Of a DNA stretch of 64,000 bases, positions 53,201-62,845 are shown piece by piece (position 1 is the stretch's first letter; each line of letters opens with the position of its first letter). This DNA is from QQUJ01 sp050287605. GTDB taxonomy: Bacteria > Pseudomonadota > Gammaproteobacteria > QQUJ01. The translations under genes were made by a program, and so were the position numbers. Under the pieces are notes generated by a model. It saw nothing but the letters and a program-made list of their open reading frames with translations. It was not told the origin of the DNA and did not search any database. The stretch lies in assembly GCA_050287605.1 (NCBI GenBank), contig JBNKCG010000026.1, positions 110,782 to 174,781 on the forward strand. The letters are read 5' to 3'.

Positions 53201-54571
53201 ATGGCCGAACCGGCTGATCGTGCCGCCAAAACCCGCTCGCTGCTAGCCAAACTCGTTGGGGGCTTGGTTGCCCTCGTGCTGTTGGCACTGCTGTTGTCGA
53301 AATCGTTTTTCTACGCCGAGCCCGGCTACGTCTATCACGTGCGCACCCTGCTCGGAAACGAGGAAGTGGTCACCGACGTGGGCTACAAGTTCTACCCCTT
53401 CGGGCGCTACAACGCGTGGAAACGGGCCATGACGGTGCAGGCCGCCAGCGATACCGCGTCGCAGCGGCAGATCAGCGCGGAAAGCGACTCCGACAACACC
53501 TCCGCCAACCTGCCGCCCATGAGCATCATGTTCCTGGATCAGGTCGACGCCCACGCCCAGGCCACGGTGCGCTACGCCATCCCCACCGACCAGGAGTCGT
53601 TCCTCAAACTGGCGCACGAGTACCGCTCACCGGAGAACCTGTTGCGCACCTCGCTCATCCCGGCGTTCAAGGAGACCCTGCAGGCCAACGCCTCGTTGAT
53701 GAGCGCCGAGGAGTACTACGCAGGCGGCCGCACCCAGTTCAACTCGGAATTCGAAACCCAGATGAGCAACGGCATCTTCCTGGTCAAGCGCGAAGAGGTG
53801 GAGATCTCCTCGGGCAAGGAGATCCAGGGCAGCGCCAACGCTGCGCTGGGCACCAACCAGGAGAAATACGGCAACGAGACCAAGATGGCCTTCGTGGTGA
53901 ACAAGGTGCTGGACAGTAACGGCCAGCCGCTGCGCAAGAAGCAGCGCTTCACCGATTTCGGCATCACCGTGGTATCGGCGCTGGTCACCGACATGAGCCC
54001 CAACCAGAAATTCGTCCAGCGCATGCAACTCAAGCAGCAGGCCTCCGCGGATCGCGCCATCGCCCGCGAACAGCGCACCCAGGAAGAGGAGCAGCGCCTA
54101 CTGGCCATCGCCCGCGGTGAACGCGAGGTGGCCGAACGCCAGGCCAAGGCCAAGGTCGAGCAGATCCAGAAAACCACCGAGGCGGAGACCGAGAAACAGT
54201 TGGCGATCACCTCGGCCGAGAAGCTCAAAGAGCAGGCCGTCATCGCCAAGGAGACGGCGCGCATCAATCTGGAGAAGGCCCGTATCGAAGCCGAAACCAA
54301 GCGTACGCTGGCCGAAGCCGAGGCCTACCAGAAGAAGGTCATCTTGAGCGCCGACAACGCGCTGGCGCAGAAGTTGGAAGCGGAGATCGAAATCCAGAAA
54401 CTGTGGGCCGAAGCCTTCGCCCGTCGCCAAGTGCCGAGCACCGTATTCGGCAGCGGACAGGGCGGAGCGCCGGTGGGCAGCGACGCCGAGGTGCGCGCCT
54501 TCATGCAGATGCTCACCCTCGATGCCGCCAAGCGCCTCAACTACGACCGCGAGATTCAAACGGCAAAATAG
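53201..54571 (+). CDS. SPFH/Band-7 domain membrane protein with long coiled coil
   Basis: 456 residues. One membrane helix (~17-33, LVGGLVALVLLALLLSKSFF) precedes a Band-7 domain at ~35-280 and a charged coiled coil (~285-405, REQRTQEEEQRLLAIARGEREVAERQAKAK-type repeats). This prohibitin/stomatin layout oligomerises into membrane microdomain scaffolds. No NfeD partner is adjacent. A ribosome site (CAGGAGAG) lies 8 bases before the ATG. Confidence 0.88.
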   Translation: MAEPADRAAKTRSLLAKLVGGLVALVLLALLLSKSFFYAEPGYVYHVRTLLGNEEVVTDVGYKFYPFGRYNAWKRAMTVQAASDTASQRQISAESDSDNTSANLPPMSIMFLDQVDAHAQATVRYAIPTDQESFLKLAHEYRSPENLLRTSLIPAFKETLQANASLMSAEEYYAGGRTQFNSEFETQMSNGIFLVKREEVEISSGKEIQGSANAALGTNQEKYGNETKMAFVVNKVLDSNGQPLRKKQRFTDFGITVVSALVTDMSPNQKFVQRMQLKQQASADRAIAREQRTQEEEQRLLAIARGEREVAERQAKAKVEQIQKTTEAETEKQLAITSAEKLKEQAVIAKETARINLEKARIEAETKRTLAEAEAYQKKVILSADNALAQKLEAEIEIQKLWAEAFARRQVPSTVFGSGQGGAPVGSDAEVRAFMQMLTLDAAKRLNYDREIQTAK

Positions 54572-54617
54572 TTCTGCGTCGCAGGACTCACCGCCGGCGC
54601 ACACAGATCGCGCCATC

Positions 54618-54644
54618 ACCAGGCCGCATCAACTGCGGCCTGGT
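54618..54644. terminator. Bidirectional terminator between SPFH and YghU-like genes
   Basis: A perfect 11-bp stem, ACCAGGCCGCA (54618-54628) and TGCGGCCTGGT (54634-54644), has a 5-base loop followed by CTTTCTCCC on the plus side. It lies between convergent genes. Confidence 0.75.
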
Positions 54645-54660
54645 CTTTCTCCCACTTCGA

Positions 54661-55443
54661 TCAGCGCGCGGCCTCGAGCCCGCGCCGCACGCCTTCGCGC
54701 TGCGCGATGGCCTTTGCCCAGCGCAGAACGTGCGAATACGAGGCCGTGTCGAGAAATTCTTCGGCGTCGTAGACCTCGCCCGTCGCGAGGCGGCCGTACC
54801 AGGGCCAGATCGCGATGTCCGCGATCGAGTAGCCGCTCGCGCACAGGTAATCGCGCCCGGCCAGGTGGCGGTCGAGCACGTCCAACTGGCGCTTGGCTTC
54901 CATGGCGTAGCGGTCGATCGGGTATTTCATAGGGTAAGGTGCGTACTTGTAGAAGTGCCCGAATCCGCCGCCGAGGAACGATGCGCTGCTCTCCTGCCAG
55001 AACAGCCAGGAAAGGCATTCGGTGCGGTCGCGGTCGTCAGCGGGCATCAGGGCGCCGTACTTTTCCGCGAGATAGATCAAGATCGCGCAGGATTCGAACA
55101 CCGCTTGAGGAGGTGTCTTCGACTGATCGAGCAGAGTCGGAATCTTCGAGTTGGGATTGAGCTTGACGAAACCGGAGCCGAATTGCTCGCCCTTATCGAT
55201 CCGGATGGTGTGCAGGTCGTAGTCTGCGCCGCTGATCCCCATTGCCCGCAGTTCTTCCAGCATCACCGTGATCTTGATGCCGTTGGGCGTACCCAGCGAA
55301 TAGAGTTGCAGCGGCGCATCGCCGATCGGCAGCTCCTGTTCATGGGTGGGGCCGGCGATCGGGCGGTTAATACCGGCCCACTGGCCGCCGTTTTCCTTGT
55401 CCCAGGTCCAGACTTTCGGTGGCTGGTATTCGGTTTCGCTCAT
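54661..55443 (-). CDS. yghU: YghU-type glutathione S-transferase-like disulfide reductase
   Basis: 260 residues, a little shorter than E. coli YghU (288). The N-terminal extension has YQPPKVWTWDKENGGQWAGINRPIAGPTHEQELPIG, typical of this group. The thioredoxin half has LYSLGTPNGIKITVMLEEL (the TPN turn that binds two glutathiones) and SKIPTLLDQ with FESCAILIYLAEKYG. The C-terminal helical half follows. Such enzymes reduce disulfides. The start overlaps the stop of the upstream DsbA-family gene by four bases, so both thiol enzymes are coupled. Confidence 0.93.
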   Translation of the reverse strand: MSETEYQPPKVWTWDKENGGQWAGINRPIAGPTHEQELPIGDAPLQLYSLGTPNGIKITVMLEELRAMGISGADYDLHTIRIDKGEQFGSGFVKLNPNSKIPTLLDQSKTPPQAVFESCAILIYLAEKYGALMPADDRDRTECLSWLFWQESSASFLGGGFGHFYKYAPYPMKYPIDRYAMEAKRQLDVLDRHLAGRDYLCASGYSIADIAIWPWYGRLATGEVYDAEEFLDTASYSHVLRWAKAIAQREGVRRGLEAAR

Positions 55444-56114
55444 GGTGTCTCTCCTAGGGGCTCGGGGCGTTCGTCGAAAAGTAATTTAGTCAGCACCTGC
55501 CGGTAAACATCGACGGGCTGCGCGCCGGTGAGCGCACTCTCGCGATTGAACACCACGGTCGGCACGGCGGAGACGCCGAGGCGGTGCCAGCCGCGTATCG
55601 CGGTCCGCACGCGTTCGCGAGCCTCGACGCTATCCAGTCGCGCTATCGCGGCTTCGTCGTCCATACCGAGCTGTCGCAGTTCGGATTGCAGTACCGAACG
55701 GTCCGATATGTCCTTGCGCTCACTGAAGTAAGCGTTGAACAGACGCAGCTTGAGTTCGGTCTGCTTGCCGATCTCTTTGGCGTAACCGAGCAGCACGTGC
55801 GCGTCCAGGGTGTTGACGATTTTCATTCCATCGAAGAAATCGAAGCGGAAACCGAGTTCGGCGCCGAACCGCACAATGCCATCTTGGGTGCGCCGATAAT
55901 CCTCGGGTGAAGAGCCGTATTTGCGCGCAATGTGCTCGCGCAGCTCTTCGCCCTCGGCCGGCATGTCGGGATTGAGTTGGAACGGGTGCCACTCAATGTC
56001 GATACTGTCAGCCACGCCCATCGCGTCGATGGCCTGCTGCAAACGCAGGTAGCCGATGAGGCACCACGGACAGACGACATCCGAGACGAAATCGAGTTTA
56101 ATGCGAGTGCTCAT
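55440..56114 (-). CDS. DsbA-family thiol oxidoreductase, FrnE type
   Basis: 224 residues, cytoplasmic (no signal). KLDFVSDVVCPWCLIGYLRLQQAI carries the CPWC active site (~15-18) and GVSAVPTVVFNRESALTGAQPVDVY (~180) holds the cis-proline and the C-terminal GAQ motif of the FrnE/2-hydroxychromene-carboxylate isomerase branch. It is likely a thiol-disulfide exchanger working with the coupled YghU-like protein. Confidence 0.93.
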   Translation of the reverse strand: MSTRIKLDFVSDVVCPWCLIGYLRLQQAIDAMGVADSIDIEWHPFQLNPDMPAEGEELREHIARKYGSSPEDYRRTQDGIVRFGAELGFRFDFFDGMKIVNTLDAHVLLGYAKEIGKQTELKLRLFNAYFSERKDISDRSVLQSELRQLGMDDEAAIARLDSVEARERVRTAIRGWHRLGVSAVPTVVFNRESALTGAQPVDVYRQVLTKLLFDERPEPLGETP

Positions 56115-56835
56115 GGGTTGTCCTATGCCTGCCTTCGTCCGTAACCGGTAACACCGGGAGCTGTCCGGGTTTCCTGCCCCGTATCACCTGACTATAGACG
56201 TTGCTCGTCATGCCGTGACGTAATCGGGACGGCAATCGGGATAGCCGCTGTAATCGAGCGCATTGACGCCGATGAAGAGATACGCCCGCAGGTTAGTCGC
56301 CGGACGGGGGCAAAGTAATCGGAATTAATTAACTGAGTCGTGCAAAATCTTTGAACTCAAATAATCACAAACCCGAAGTCCGGGTCTGTCCGACCCCTTG
56401 ATCCGTTCAGCTCAATGGCTTCACTCTAAAGCCTATCCTTAGAGCTTATCAGGTAATCGAAACCGGAACTGCTGCCCATTTAGCAACCGCGCTTACAACT
56501 GAGGGCCGCCTAACCCGAATGTCACACGAAGGGATCGATCTCAGTGTCAATACCATCGCGATGAAGTGGATCATTGCATCGTAGCTCGTGACTGACAGTG
56601 ATTGGAGGGCGCTTGAACTGGCGATCGATCTCGCTGACACTAAATCCTGAAGACTTGCAAATAGGCGATCATGTATCGTTCCTCAGGCATAATATACGTG
56701 TAAGACGCCGTGAGGTCCCTTCGTGGCCGTTGGATCGAGCAATTCGTAAACTAACATGACTCGCCACGGTGTCTACTTTATACCTCGCGTTACTCTTGGA
56801 ACCTGAATTCACCTTCTGTAACGAGACTCGTCCGC
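56115..56835 (+). other. Low-GC gap, no intact gene
   Basis: About 720 bases with GC visibly lower than the flanking chromosome. It holds a possible gene remnant (see 56402-56650) and a GGGTC/GACCC hairpin near 56378-56393. No RNA gene is recognised. It marks the left edge of the atypical region that ends at the window edge. Confidence 0.5.
56402..56650 (+). pseudogene. Possible broken coding remnant
   Basis: One frame is open for 60 codons, hits a TAG at 56582-56584 and then runs 21 more codons to a TGA. The translation (GTAAHLATALTTEGRLTRMSHEGIDLSVNTI... then DSDWRALELAIDLAD) has protein-like composition but no ribosome site or recognised family. It may be the tail of a decayed gene; chance open frame is equally possible. 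Confidence 0.2.
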
Positions 56836-59790
56836 ATGGAGAAACCGCTCGCCAAATTGAGCCCACCCCGCTTTGCGGTGGTTTATCCCCGCCATCGCCT
56901 GTTTGAGCGACTGGACCAATGGTCGGATATACCCGCCCTCTGGGTGCATGCGCCGGCCGGGTACGGCAAAACCACACTTATCGCCAGCTACCTGCAAGCG
57001 AGACAAAAGCCGGTTTGTTGGTATCAGGTGGACGACGGGGACAGTGAACCGGCTAGCTTCGTCTATTACCTCAGTCAGCTCGCTTCTCAATACGGCGTAA
57101 CCGGTCTGAAGCCTTTGGCACCGGAGTATCGCCTTGGGGGAGTCCAAGCCTTTGCCCGGCAGTTTTTCCGTAGCTTTTTTGGCGGGTTGCCGGAGCAGGC
57201 CGTCTGGGTACTGGACAGTTATCAGAATGCGGCTTGTGCCGAACTGGATGCGATCATCGGTGTCGCGTTGCAGGAGGTGCCCCCGGGCCTGCAGGTTGTC
57301 CTGACCAGCCGTGATCCACCGCCATCTTCTTTCGCGCGCCTGCAGACCACGCAGCAACTACGTTGTCTGGTTCCGGACGATCTTTTGCTGAGCGCCGACG
57401 AGACGGTCGGCATCTTCGCCCTACACCTACCGCAGGTTTCGGACGATACGGTCACTGACGTTCATCATCGCACCAAGGGATGGGCGGCAGGTGTAATGCT
57501 ATTGATTGAACAGCACAAAAACGGAGCGGTTGAGCGACCCGCCATCACCAACAGTCAGCAACAGATCCTGTTCGACTACTTTGCCGACGAAGTCCTGAGG
57601 AGCATGTCGACGGATCTGCGGGAAATGCTGCTCAAGACCGCCTTTGTTCCGCATATCACCAGCGATATGGCCGTGGCATTGACGGGCGACCCAGGGGCGT
57701 GGCAACAGCTGGAAGATCTCGCCCAACGCAACTACTTCACCTACCACCACGACAATGGCGTCCCCCATTGCGAATATCACCCGCTCTTTTCCGATTTTTT
57801 AACGAAGCAGGCACGGAGGGTTTATGACGCAGAGACCCTTGAGGGCCTACTTCGGCACTCTGCCCAATTGCTCGCTGCCAGCGGGCGGTATGAACAGGCC
57901 TTTAAACTCTATCTTGCGATCGAGGACTGGTTCGGTGCCGTTGAAATTGTTCTTGGTCAGGCGCAGACATTTCTTCAACAGGGACGCGATCAGACTGTCT
58001 ATCATTGGCTGCAGCAATTACCAACACCGCTACTTGACGAGCAGCCATGGCTGCAATTCTGGCTCGGCGCCAGCAAGCTTGCGACCGATCCGAACCTGAG
58101 TTATGGCCATTTTGAGCAGGCTTACGGGCGTTTTCGCCAACAGGATGATCTGCAAGGGAACATCATGGCCTGGCTGGGCAGCGTCGACAGTATCGTCTAT
58201 TCGTTGTCTGGCAGCGCTCGGCTGGATCAATGGCTATTGCGCTATGAAGAGATGAACCGGGCGTACCGTCTTGCCGAGCAACCTGATCTGCAAGGACAAC
58301 TGGCGTCACGCTTGATGGGTATATTTATTCTGCGCCAACCCGATCACCCCCAGGTAGCGATGTGGTATGCAAAAGCGGTGGATGCACTCTGGTCTATCGA
58401 CGACATCAATCAACGCTTGCTCACCGGGTTTTATCTCCTCTCCTACAATATCTGGCTTGGTGACCTGGTAGGCGCCGCGGGGTTGTGGGAGCGGTTGGTT
58501 CAATGTGCCCCGAACGAACTGCCGCCCTTTGCCGCGGCGACCGGGTATTTTGGCAGGGCCTGGCTGGCCTGGGCGCAAGGCGACGACGCGCATTGCCAGT
58601 CGAACATCGACAAAGGTCTGCAGCTGGCGCAGCAAAATGGAGTCTATATCTGGTACGGCATGTCGCTGATGATGGGTTCAACCAACGCCTTCAATCACGG
58701 CAAGACGATCGTCGCCGACGGCTATCAGCAGCAGCTCACGCCGGAGATTTTCTCGACACGCGAGATGGACCTGGCGTACTACCACAATGATCGGGCTGCC
58801 TTTCGGTTGGCTGCGGGCGAATTGCTGCAGGCAAACGAGGCCCAAAAGATGGCCCTCAAGACGGCAGAGGAGTTGGGGGTTCTCTACACTCTTGCCGACA
58901 TCACTTTCGGCATGGCTCAGATACAACACGCACTAGGGGATTCAGCACAGGCGGAATATTATCTGCAACGGGCGGAAGCCTTGGGTAAGCGCTATGGCAG
59001 TTGGACCAAGGCGCTTCAGTGTAGCCTCTTGCGCGCGCAGTTCGCACTCGATGCCGGCCATGAACAAGCAGCCAAATCCAGCCTGCAGGAGCTATTCGAG
59101 CAGATCCGTCAGAAGGGTTTCGTTACCTATAACAGCCTGCAGCCGAGCGCACTGTCCAGGCTGTTTGCCTTCTGCCTGCGTCACTGCATCGGTCAGGAGA
59201 TTATCCCGAGTCTGATCCAGCGCTATCGGCTCGTCGCACCGAAGGAGGAAACGAGTTCAACCTGGCCCTGGCCGGTCAGAATCTGGACGCTGGGTCGCTT
59301 CGCTTTGGAGGTCAATGGACAAAGTATTGATCTTTCCGGCAATAAACACCGCCGACCTTGCGACCTATTGAAGCTGCTGCTAATCGGTAAACCTCACGGT
59401 CTCAGCGAATCCTCTCTGGCCGACACGCTCTGGCCGGAACGGGAGGGTGACATGGCAATGCGCAATCTCCGCACCAACCTACACCGCCTGCGCCGACTGC
59501 TGGGTAGTGAAAAGGCAATCCTGGTCCAGCAGGGCCTCGTCTGCCTGAACAGCCAGTACTGCTGGTCCGATTTACGGCAAGTGCAGAGTACAATCCAACT
59601 TATCGGCTCCGTCGAAAACGAAAAATTAGCCGACCTGCGTACAAAGCTGCGAAACGACTACAGCGGCCCCTTCCTGCCATCGGAAGAAACACCGCACATC
59701 TTCAACTTCCGCAATCAACTCAATACGAATGTTCTACAGATACTCATCCATGACGCAATGATCGAGCCACCAGAGTCAGACTCGAAATAG
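56836..59790 (+). CDS. MalT-like STAND ATPase regulator with C-terminal SARP-type winged helix
   Basis: 984 residues. A STAND NTPase module with P-loop APAGYGKTTL (~39-48) and TSRDPPPSSFARLQT and KGWAAGVMLL blocks (to ~330) is MalT-like. A TPR-like superhelix covers ~380-780. The C-terminus (~810-900) is not a LuxR helix but an OmpR/SARP winged helix: WPVRIWTLGRFALEVNGQS, RPCDLLKLLL, ESSLADTLWPE, MRNLRTNLHRLRRLLG. The ligand is probably a small effector sensed by the repeats. It is the only regulator in the atypical region and converges on a secreted-protein gene. GC is clearly lower than upstream genes. Confidence 0.9.
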   Translation: MEKPLAKLSPPRFAVVYPRHRLFERLDQWSDIPALWVHAPAGYGKTTLIASYLQARQKPVCWYQVDDGDSEPASFVYYLSQLASQYGVTGLKPLAPEYRLGGVQAFARQFFRSFFGGLPEQAVWVLDSYQNAACAELDAIIGVALQEVPPGLQVVLTSRDPPPSSFARLQTTQQLRCLVPDDLLLSADETVGIFALHLPQVSDDTVTDVHHRTKGWAAGVMLLIEQHKNGAVERPAITNSQQQILFDYFADEVLRSMSTDLREMLLKTAFVPHITSDMAVALTGDPGAWQQLEDLAQRNYFTYHHDNGVPHCEYHPLFSDFLTKQARRVYDAETLEGLLRHSAQLLAASGRYEQAFKLYLAIEDWFGAVEIVLGQAQTFLQQGRDQTVYHWLQQLPTPLLDEQPWLQFWLGASKLATDPNLSYGHFEQAYGRFRQQDDLQGNIMAWLGSVDSIVYSLSGSARLDQWLLRYEEMNRAYRLAEQPDLQGQLASRLMGIFILRQPDHPQVAMWYAKAVDALWSIDDINQRLLTGFYLLSYNIWLGDLVGAAGLWERLVQCAPNELPPFAAATGYFGRAWLAWAQGDDAHCQSNIDKGLQLAQQNGVYIWYGMSLMMGSTNAFNHGKTIVADGYQQQLTPEIFSTREMDLAYYHNDRAAFRLAAGELLQANEAQKMALKTAEELGVLYTLADITFGMAQIQHALGDSAQAEYYLQRAEALGKRYGSWTKALQCSLLRAQFALDAGHEQAAKSSLQELFEQIRQKGFVTYNSLQPSALSRLFAFCLRHCIGQEIIPSLIQRYRLVAPKEETSSTWPWPVRIWTLGRFALEVNGQSIDLSGNKHRRPCDLLKLLLIGKPHGLSESSLADTLWPEREGDMAMRNLRTNLHRLRRLLGSEKAILVQQGLVCLNSQYCWSDLRQVQSTIQLIGSVENEKLADLRTKLRNDYSGPFLPSEETPHIFNFRNQLNTNVLQILIHDAMIEPPESDSK

Positions 59791-59872
59791 TCCGCGCTAT
59801 CCGACTTGTTTTGAACTTTTTCGAGAATCATAGTGGGGGCCATGGAGTCAAACTTTATTGAACTCTCGCATC

Positions 59873-61555
59873 TTAGCCTCCCTTGCCGACCGTGGCACTA
59901 ACGCTGCAGTCTGTATATGACACTGTGAACCCTGTCGCCACTTTGTCTATCATCAACGCTAGTCGTTGTCCCGAAGCCAGCGGTGCGATCAGTGTTTCGG
60001 TTCCCTGCCTCAAGGTGTAAACCGTGTGCTGGGGATTACGCACCTTTCCGTCTCGCGTAAACAGGTCGCCACCCGATGACGTCGTCGTCTTCTTGCGGAC
60101 TTTCCACGCGATTTGCGAACCGACTGGCAGAGTGCTTATGAACGTGTTACGTACGCTGATCAGCCAAATGGTAAACCCCCAACCACCACTCTTGTGCTTG
60201 AGCGAACACTCGATATGTTGGGCCACAGGCAGCGGGTTACCGACAGACAGGGCGCGCTGCGGCACAGCGGGTTCGCCCGGGGTCTGCACGAGCGGCGTTG
60301 CTCCCGTGCGGGTTTGGGGCGCGGAGCGCAACGCAGATCGGCCTGCAAGCGAGCGGGTATCCGACTTGTAGCGCGGTTCGCTGGAACGTTGCGGGATCGC
60401 AGCTGCGGAAGCAGGGTGCGGGATGACTGTGTTTGCCGCTCCCGTGCAAGGAGAGGGTGGGAAAGTTGCAGCCCGTGAGTCTTTGCAGGGCGAGGGTGGC
60501 ACGCGCGGTTTCAGAACGACCATGGGGTTGACCTGGCGCGTCTCCGGAGCGGTTACAGCCGCCGTTTCGCGCTGCGGCAACGTTCCGGTAACCGGTCTTT
60601 GCGTCGGCGCGAACCCGCCGCCTGCGCGGCCTGCTCCGCCCGGGGGTGGCGCCACAGCCCCCAGCGACTGGTGCACCGTGGCAGGTGCGTCGCCCGACAG
60701 CGGTTTGTTGGGCGGTTGTTTGGCGACCAGAATCTTGTGGTCCGTACAACCTTTGAAGCCGTCCTGGTCGATGCAAGCTTTTACCGTCCAAACTCCCGGG
60801 ACCGGAAAGCTTTTGGAATCGACATCGATCGTGCCTTCGTAAACGTTGTAGAGAACATTATTCTCTTCATGGCGATAGAGCTTCGAGAATTTGGGCAATG
60901 CACTCTGTTTGGTCTTGAAGACCCCATCCGGCTCCATCCAATAGAGATTCGCCGTGACATAGTATTTTCCCTGCCCATCCGCCCAGGGGGATAAATTCGC
61001 CCCGGCATTCTTTTGCAGGAGGAGACTCAGCTGGGCTTTGCCGCCGGCCGGCACTTCTTGTTTGTTTTTTGGCGAGAAAGCGAAGTCCAGCGGATCGTCA
61101 CTGGTGTACTTCGCTAGCGCGGGTACCAGCCCACGAGTCATCGGCAGCGCTGTTCCCAGTTTGTTCGGCGAACAGCCGTGTTTGCCCATCCACTGGCCGT
61201 GGTACTCGTCCGAGACGCAAGCGATTCGCTGACAGGTCGCCTGTGACGTCTGCCACGGGTCACCACCACTACAACTGTAAGTGACGATGGTGCGGTATTT
61301 GAGGGCCTTATGGGCGTCGAAGGTGAGCAGGAATTCTTCTGTAACCTGCCCGGTATCGCTCCAAGTCAGCGTGGCCGTTTCGATGGCGTGCTCGGACTCG
61401 GCCATGCAGATGCCCTTCAGAATGTACTGGTGTTCGGCATTGGGCAACACTTTTGCGCCGCTGTAGTTCAGCTTGGTACAGTAATAGGCCGATGCCGGAA
61501 GCGGGCACAGCGACAACAATCCGAACGCGGCCAGGACGATGCTTGTGTGTTTCAT
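59873..61555 (-). CDS. Large secreted protein of unknown function
   Basis: 560 residues. Signal peptide ~1-23 (cleaved after PLPASA). Residues ~24-270 are a cysteine-containing beta-rich domain (YYCTKLNYSG, KGICMAESEHAIETATLTWSDTG, SCSGGDPWQTSQATCQRIACVSDEYHGQW, VWTVKACIDQDGFKGCTDHKI). Residues ~275-455 form a Pro/Ala/Arg/Gly-rich low-complexity linker. Residues ~458-556 are a second compact beta domain that begins and ends with cysteine (ECSLKHK, YTDCSVSATV). No family is recognised. The start at 61555 follows a GAGGAG ribosome site. It resembles its right-hand neighbour in layout (signal, beta domains, few cysteines), suggesting a shared outer-surface role. Confidence 0.75.
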   Translation of the reverse strand: MKHTSIVLAAFGLLSLCPLPASAYYCTKLNYSGAKVLPNAEHQYILKGICMAESEHAIETATLTWSDTGQVTEEFLLTFDAHKALKYRTIVTYSCSGGDPWQTSQATCQRIACVSDEYHGQWMGKHGCSPNKLGTALPMTRGLVPALAKYTSDDPLDFAFSPKNKQEVPAGGKAQLSLLLQKNAGANLSPWADGQGKYYVTANLYWMEPDGVFKTKQSALPKFSKLYRHEENNVLYNVYEGTIDVDSKSFPVPGVWTVKACIDQDGFKGCTDHKILVAKQPPNKPLSGDAPATVHQSLGAVAPPPGGAGRAGGGFAPTQRPVTGTLPQRETAAVTAPETRQVNPMVVLKPRVPPSPCKDSRAATFPPSPCTGAANTVIPHPASAAAIPQRSSEPRYKSDTRSLAGRSALRSAPQTRTGATPLVQTPGEPAVPQRALSVGNPLPVAQHIECSLKHKSGGWGFTIWLISVRNTFISTLPVGSQIAWKVRKKTTTSSGGDLFTRDGKVRNPQHTVYTLRQGTETLIAPLASGQRLALMIDKVATGFTVSYTDCSVSATVGKGG

Positions 61556-61879
61556 AGCGAACTCCTCAGTGACGGCAATTGATACCGCGTTTACAGGCGT
61601 TTTCGCGCGCATTGCGCCAGCGCCTTGATGCATCCAGCACGAAACAGGGGATCAACGAATGAGTTTTGAACACCCTCTGCTACGAATCTAGACTTGGCCT
61701 TACTCTTCTCCCCTCCGACAACAGCCGCTAACCCGCCTGGGGTGTCACCAGCTTCGAGCATGTGGAGATGCGGTTCCACCAACGCTTCCCCGACCGCGAC
61801 GGCTGGCATTACCTCGCCGAGGTGCTGGAGGTAACAGGTTCGACGCCCTCTACTAATGCCCATTCCAAGGCTCTGCCCA
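61556..61879. other. Gap between two secreted-protein genes
   Basis: No convincing gene in 324 bases. A ~125-base segment (61735-61860) has clearly higher GC; its plus-strand frame reads SFEHVEMRFHQRF then DGWHYLAEVLEVTGSTPS, protein-like but without start or family match. It may be a fragment of an inserted or deleted gene. Confidence 0.4.
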
Positions 61880-62845
61880 TTACCGGCGTATACCGGGACG
61901 ACTCAATCCAGCCGCGGGTCGCGGTAGGGCGCGCTGTTGGTCGGTAGCACAAAAGCCCATCGGGAAGCTGACCTTGAACACATGTGGCTGGGGCATCGGA
62001 AAGGATGTCCCACTTCCGGCCAGAACGGGTTTAAGACGGATACGCACCTCGTGTATCCCGCTCACCGCCCCTGCATAGCTCGCCATTGTTCCAGCCGTTA
62101 CAGTGACGACTTTCGTTTGCTTCGCTGCGAAGTCCGGGAGTTTGATTGAGTCGCTACGAAGGTTAGCCTTCCCTAATTCCGAGAGTTCCAAATAACCTTT
62201 GGAGGCCGCGAGCGGAAAGCCATCATTACGAATTGCAATCTTCGCGGTGAGGATTTGTTTGATCTTGGAGCAGTTGGGCGCAACCGTGTAGGTGGCACTG
62301 CTGACTGAAAGCTTGGCCTGGGGCAACGGGGGGTTATTTAGCGGTTTGAATGTCTGAGGCGGTCCGGGAACACGAAGCACCGGTTTTTTTTCGCCCGAAA
62401 CTTTTGCAAAGACATTCGACAGCTCGGATTTATAAACGTACTTCTGTGGGTCGGTTACACACTTGATCCACACACTCGATCCCGCATCGGCCGCTGAAGG
62501 CGTCCAATTGGCCGATACTGGCGTGGTAGCCGGCGGTTGGGCACCGTGTAGCGTTCCACTGTAAATCTTTTTGGAACCGGCATAAATCTCGACGGGTACT
62601 TGGTTGTTATGAGCTTTGAGATACTGATCGGCGGACCCGCCATCCGTAATCGGCCAGTCGCCGATAAAGCCAAACTCGCAGACCACTGCGACCTTCTGCC
62701 CAACAGCAACGGTGGCAATGCTCTTTCCATCAACCGTGATCTTCTTGGGCCCGGGAATAGGGAAACTGTACGACGCATTGGCCGTATGGCCCGACAAAAG
62801 CGTGAAGAATATCGCGAATGTGGTAATTCGACCGATGATCGTCAT
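61880..62845 (-). CDS. Secreted beta-rich protein of unknown function
   Basis: 321 residues. Signal peptide ~1-24 (cleaved after HTANA). An immunoglobulin-like first part (KITVDGKSIATVAVGQKVAVVCEFGF, VPVEIYAGSKKIYSGTL, DAGSSVWIKCVTD, with one likely disulfide) leads through a Pro-rich hinge (~165-180) to a second domain (~180-300, AKIAIRNDGFPLAASKGYLELS, GIHEVRIRLKPVLAG) that looks like a CARDB-type adhesion module. No enzyme motif. AGGAG lies 7 bases before the ATG. Probably surface or periplasmic adhesion/structural; family not recognised. Confidence 0.72.
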   Translation of the reverse strand: MTIIGRITTFAIFFTLLSGHTANASYSFPIPGPKKITVDGKSIATVAVGQKVAVVCEFGFIGDWPITDGGSADQYLKAHNNQVPVEIYAGSKKIYSGTLHGAQPPATTPVSANWTPSAADAGSSVWIKCVTDPQKYVYKSELSNVFAKVSGEKKPVLRVPGPPQTFKPLNNPPLPQAKLSVSSATYTVAPNCSKIKQILTAKIAIRNDGFPLAASKGYLELSELGKANLRSDSIKLPDFAAKQTKVVTVTAGTMASYAGAVSGIHEVRIRLKPVLAGSGTSFPMPQPHVFKVSFPMGFCATDQQRALPRPAAGLSRPGIRR

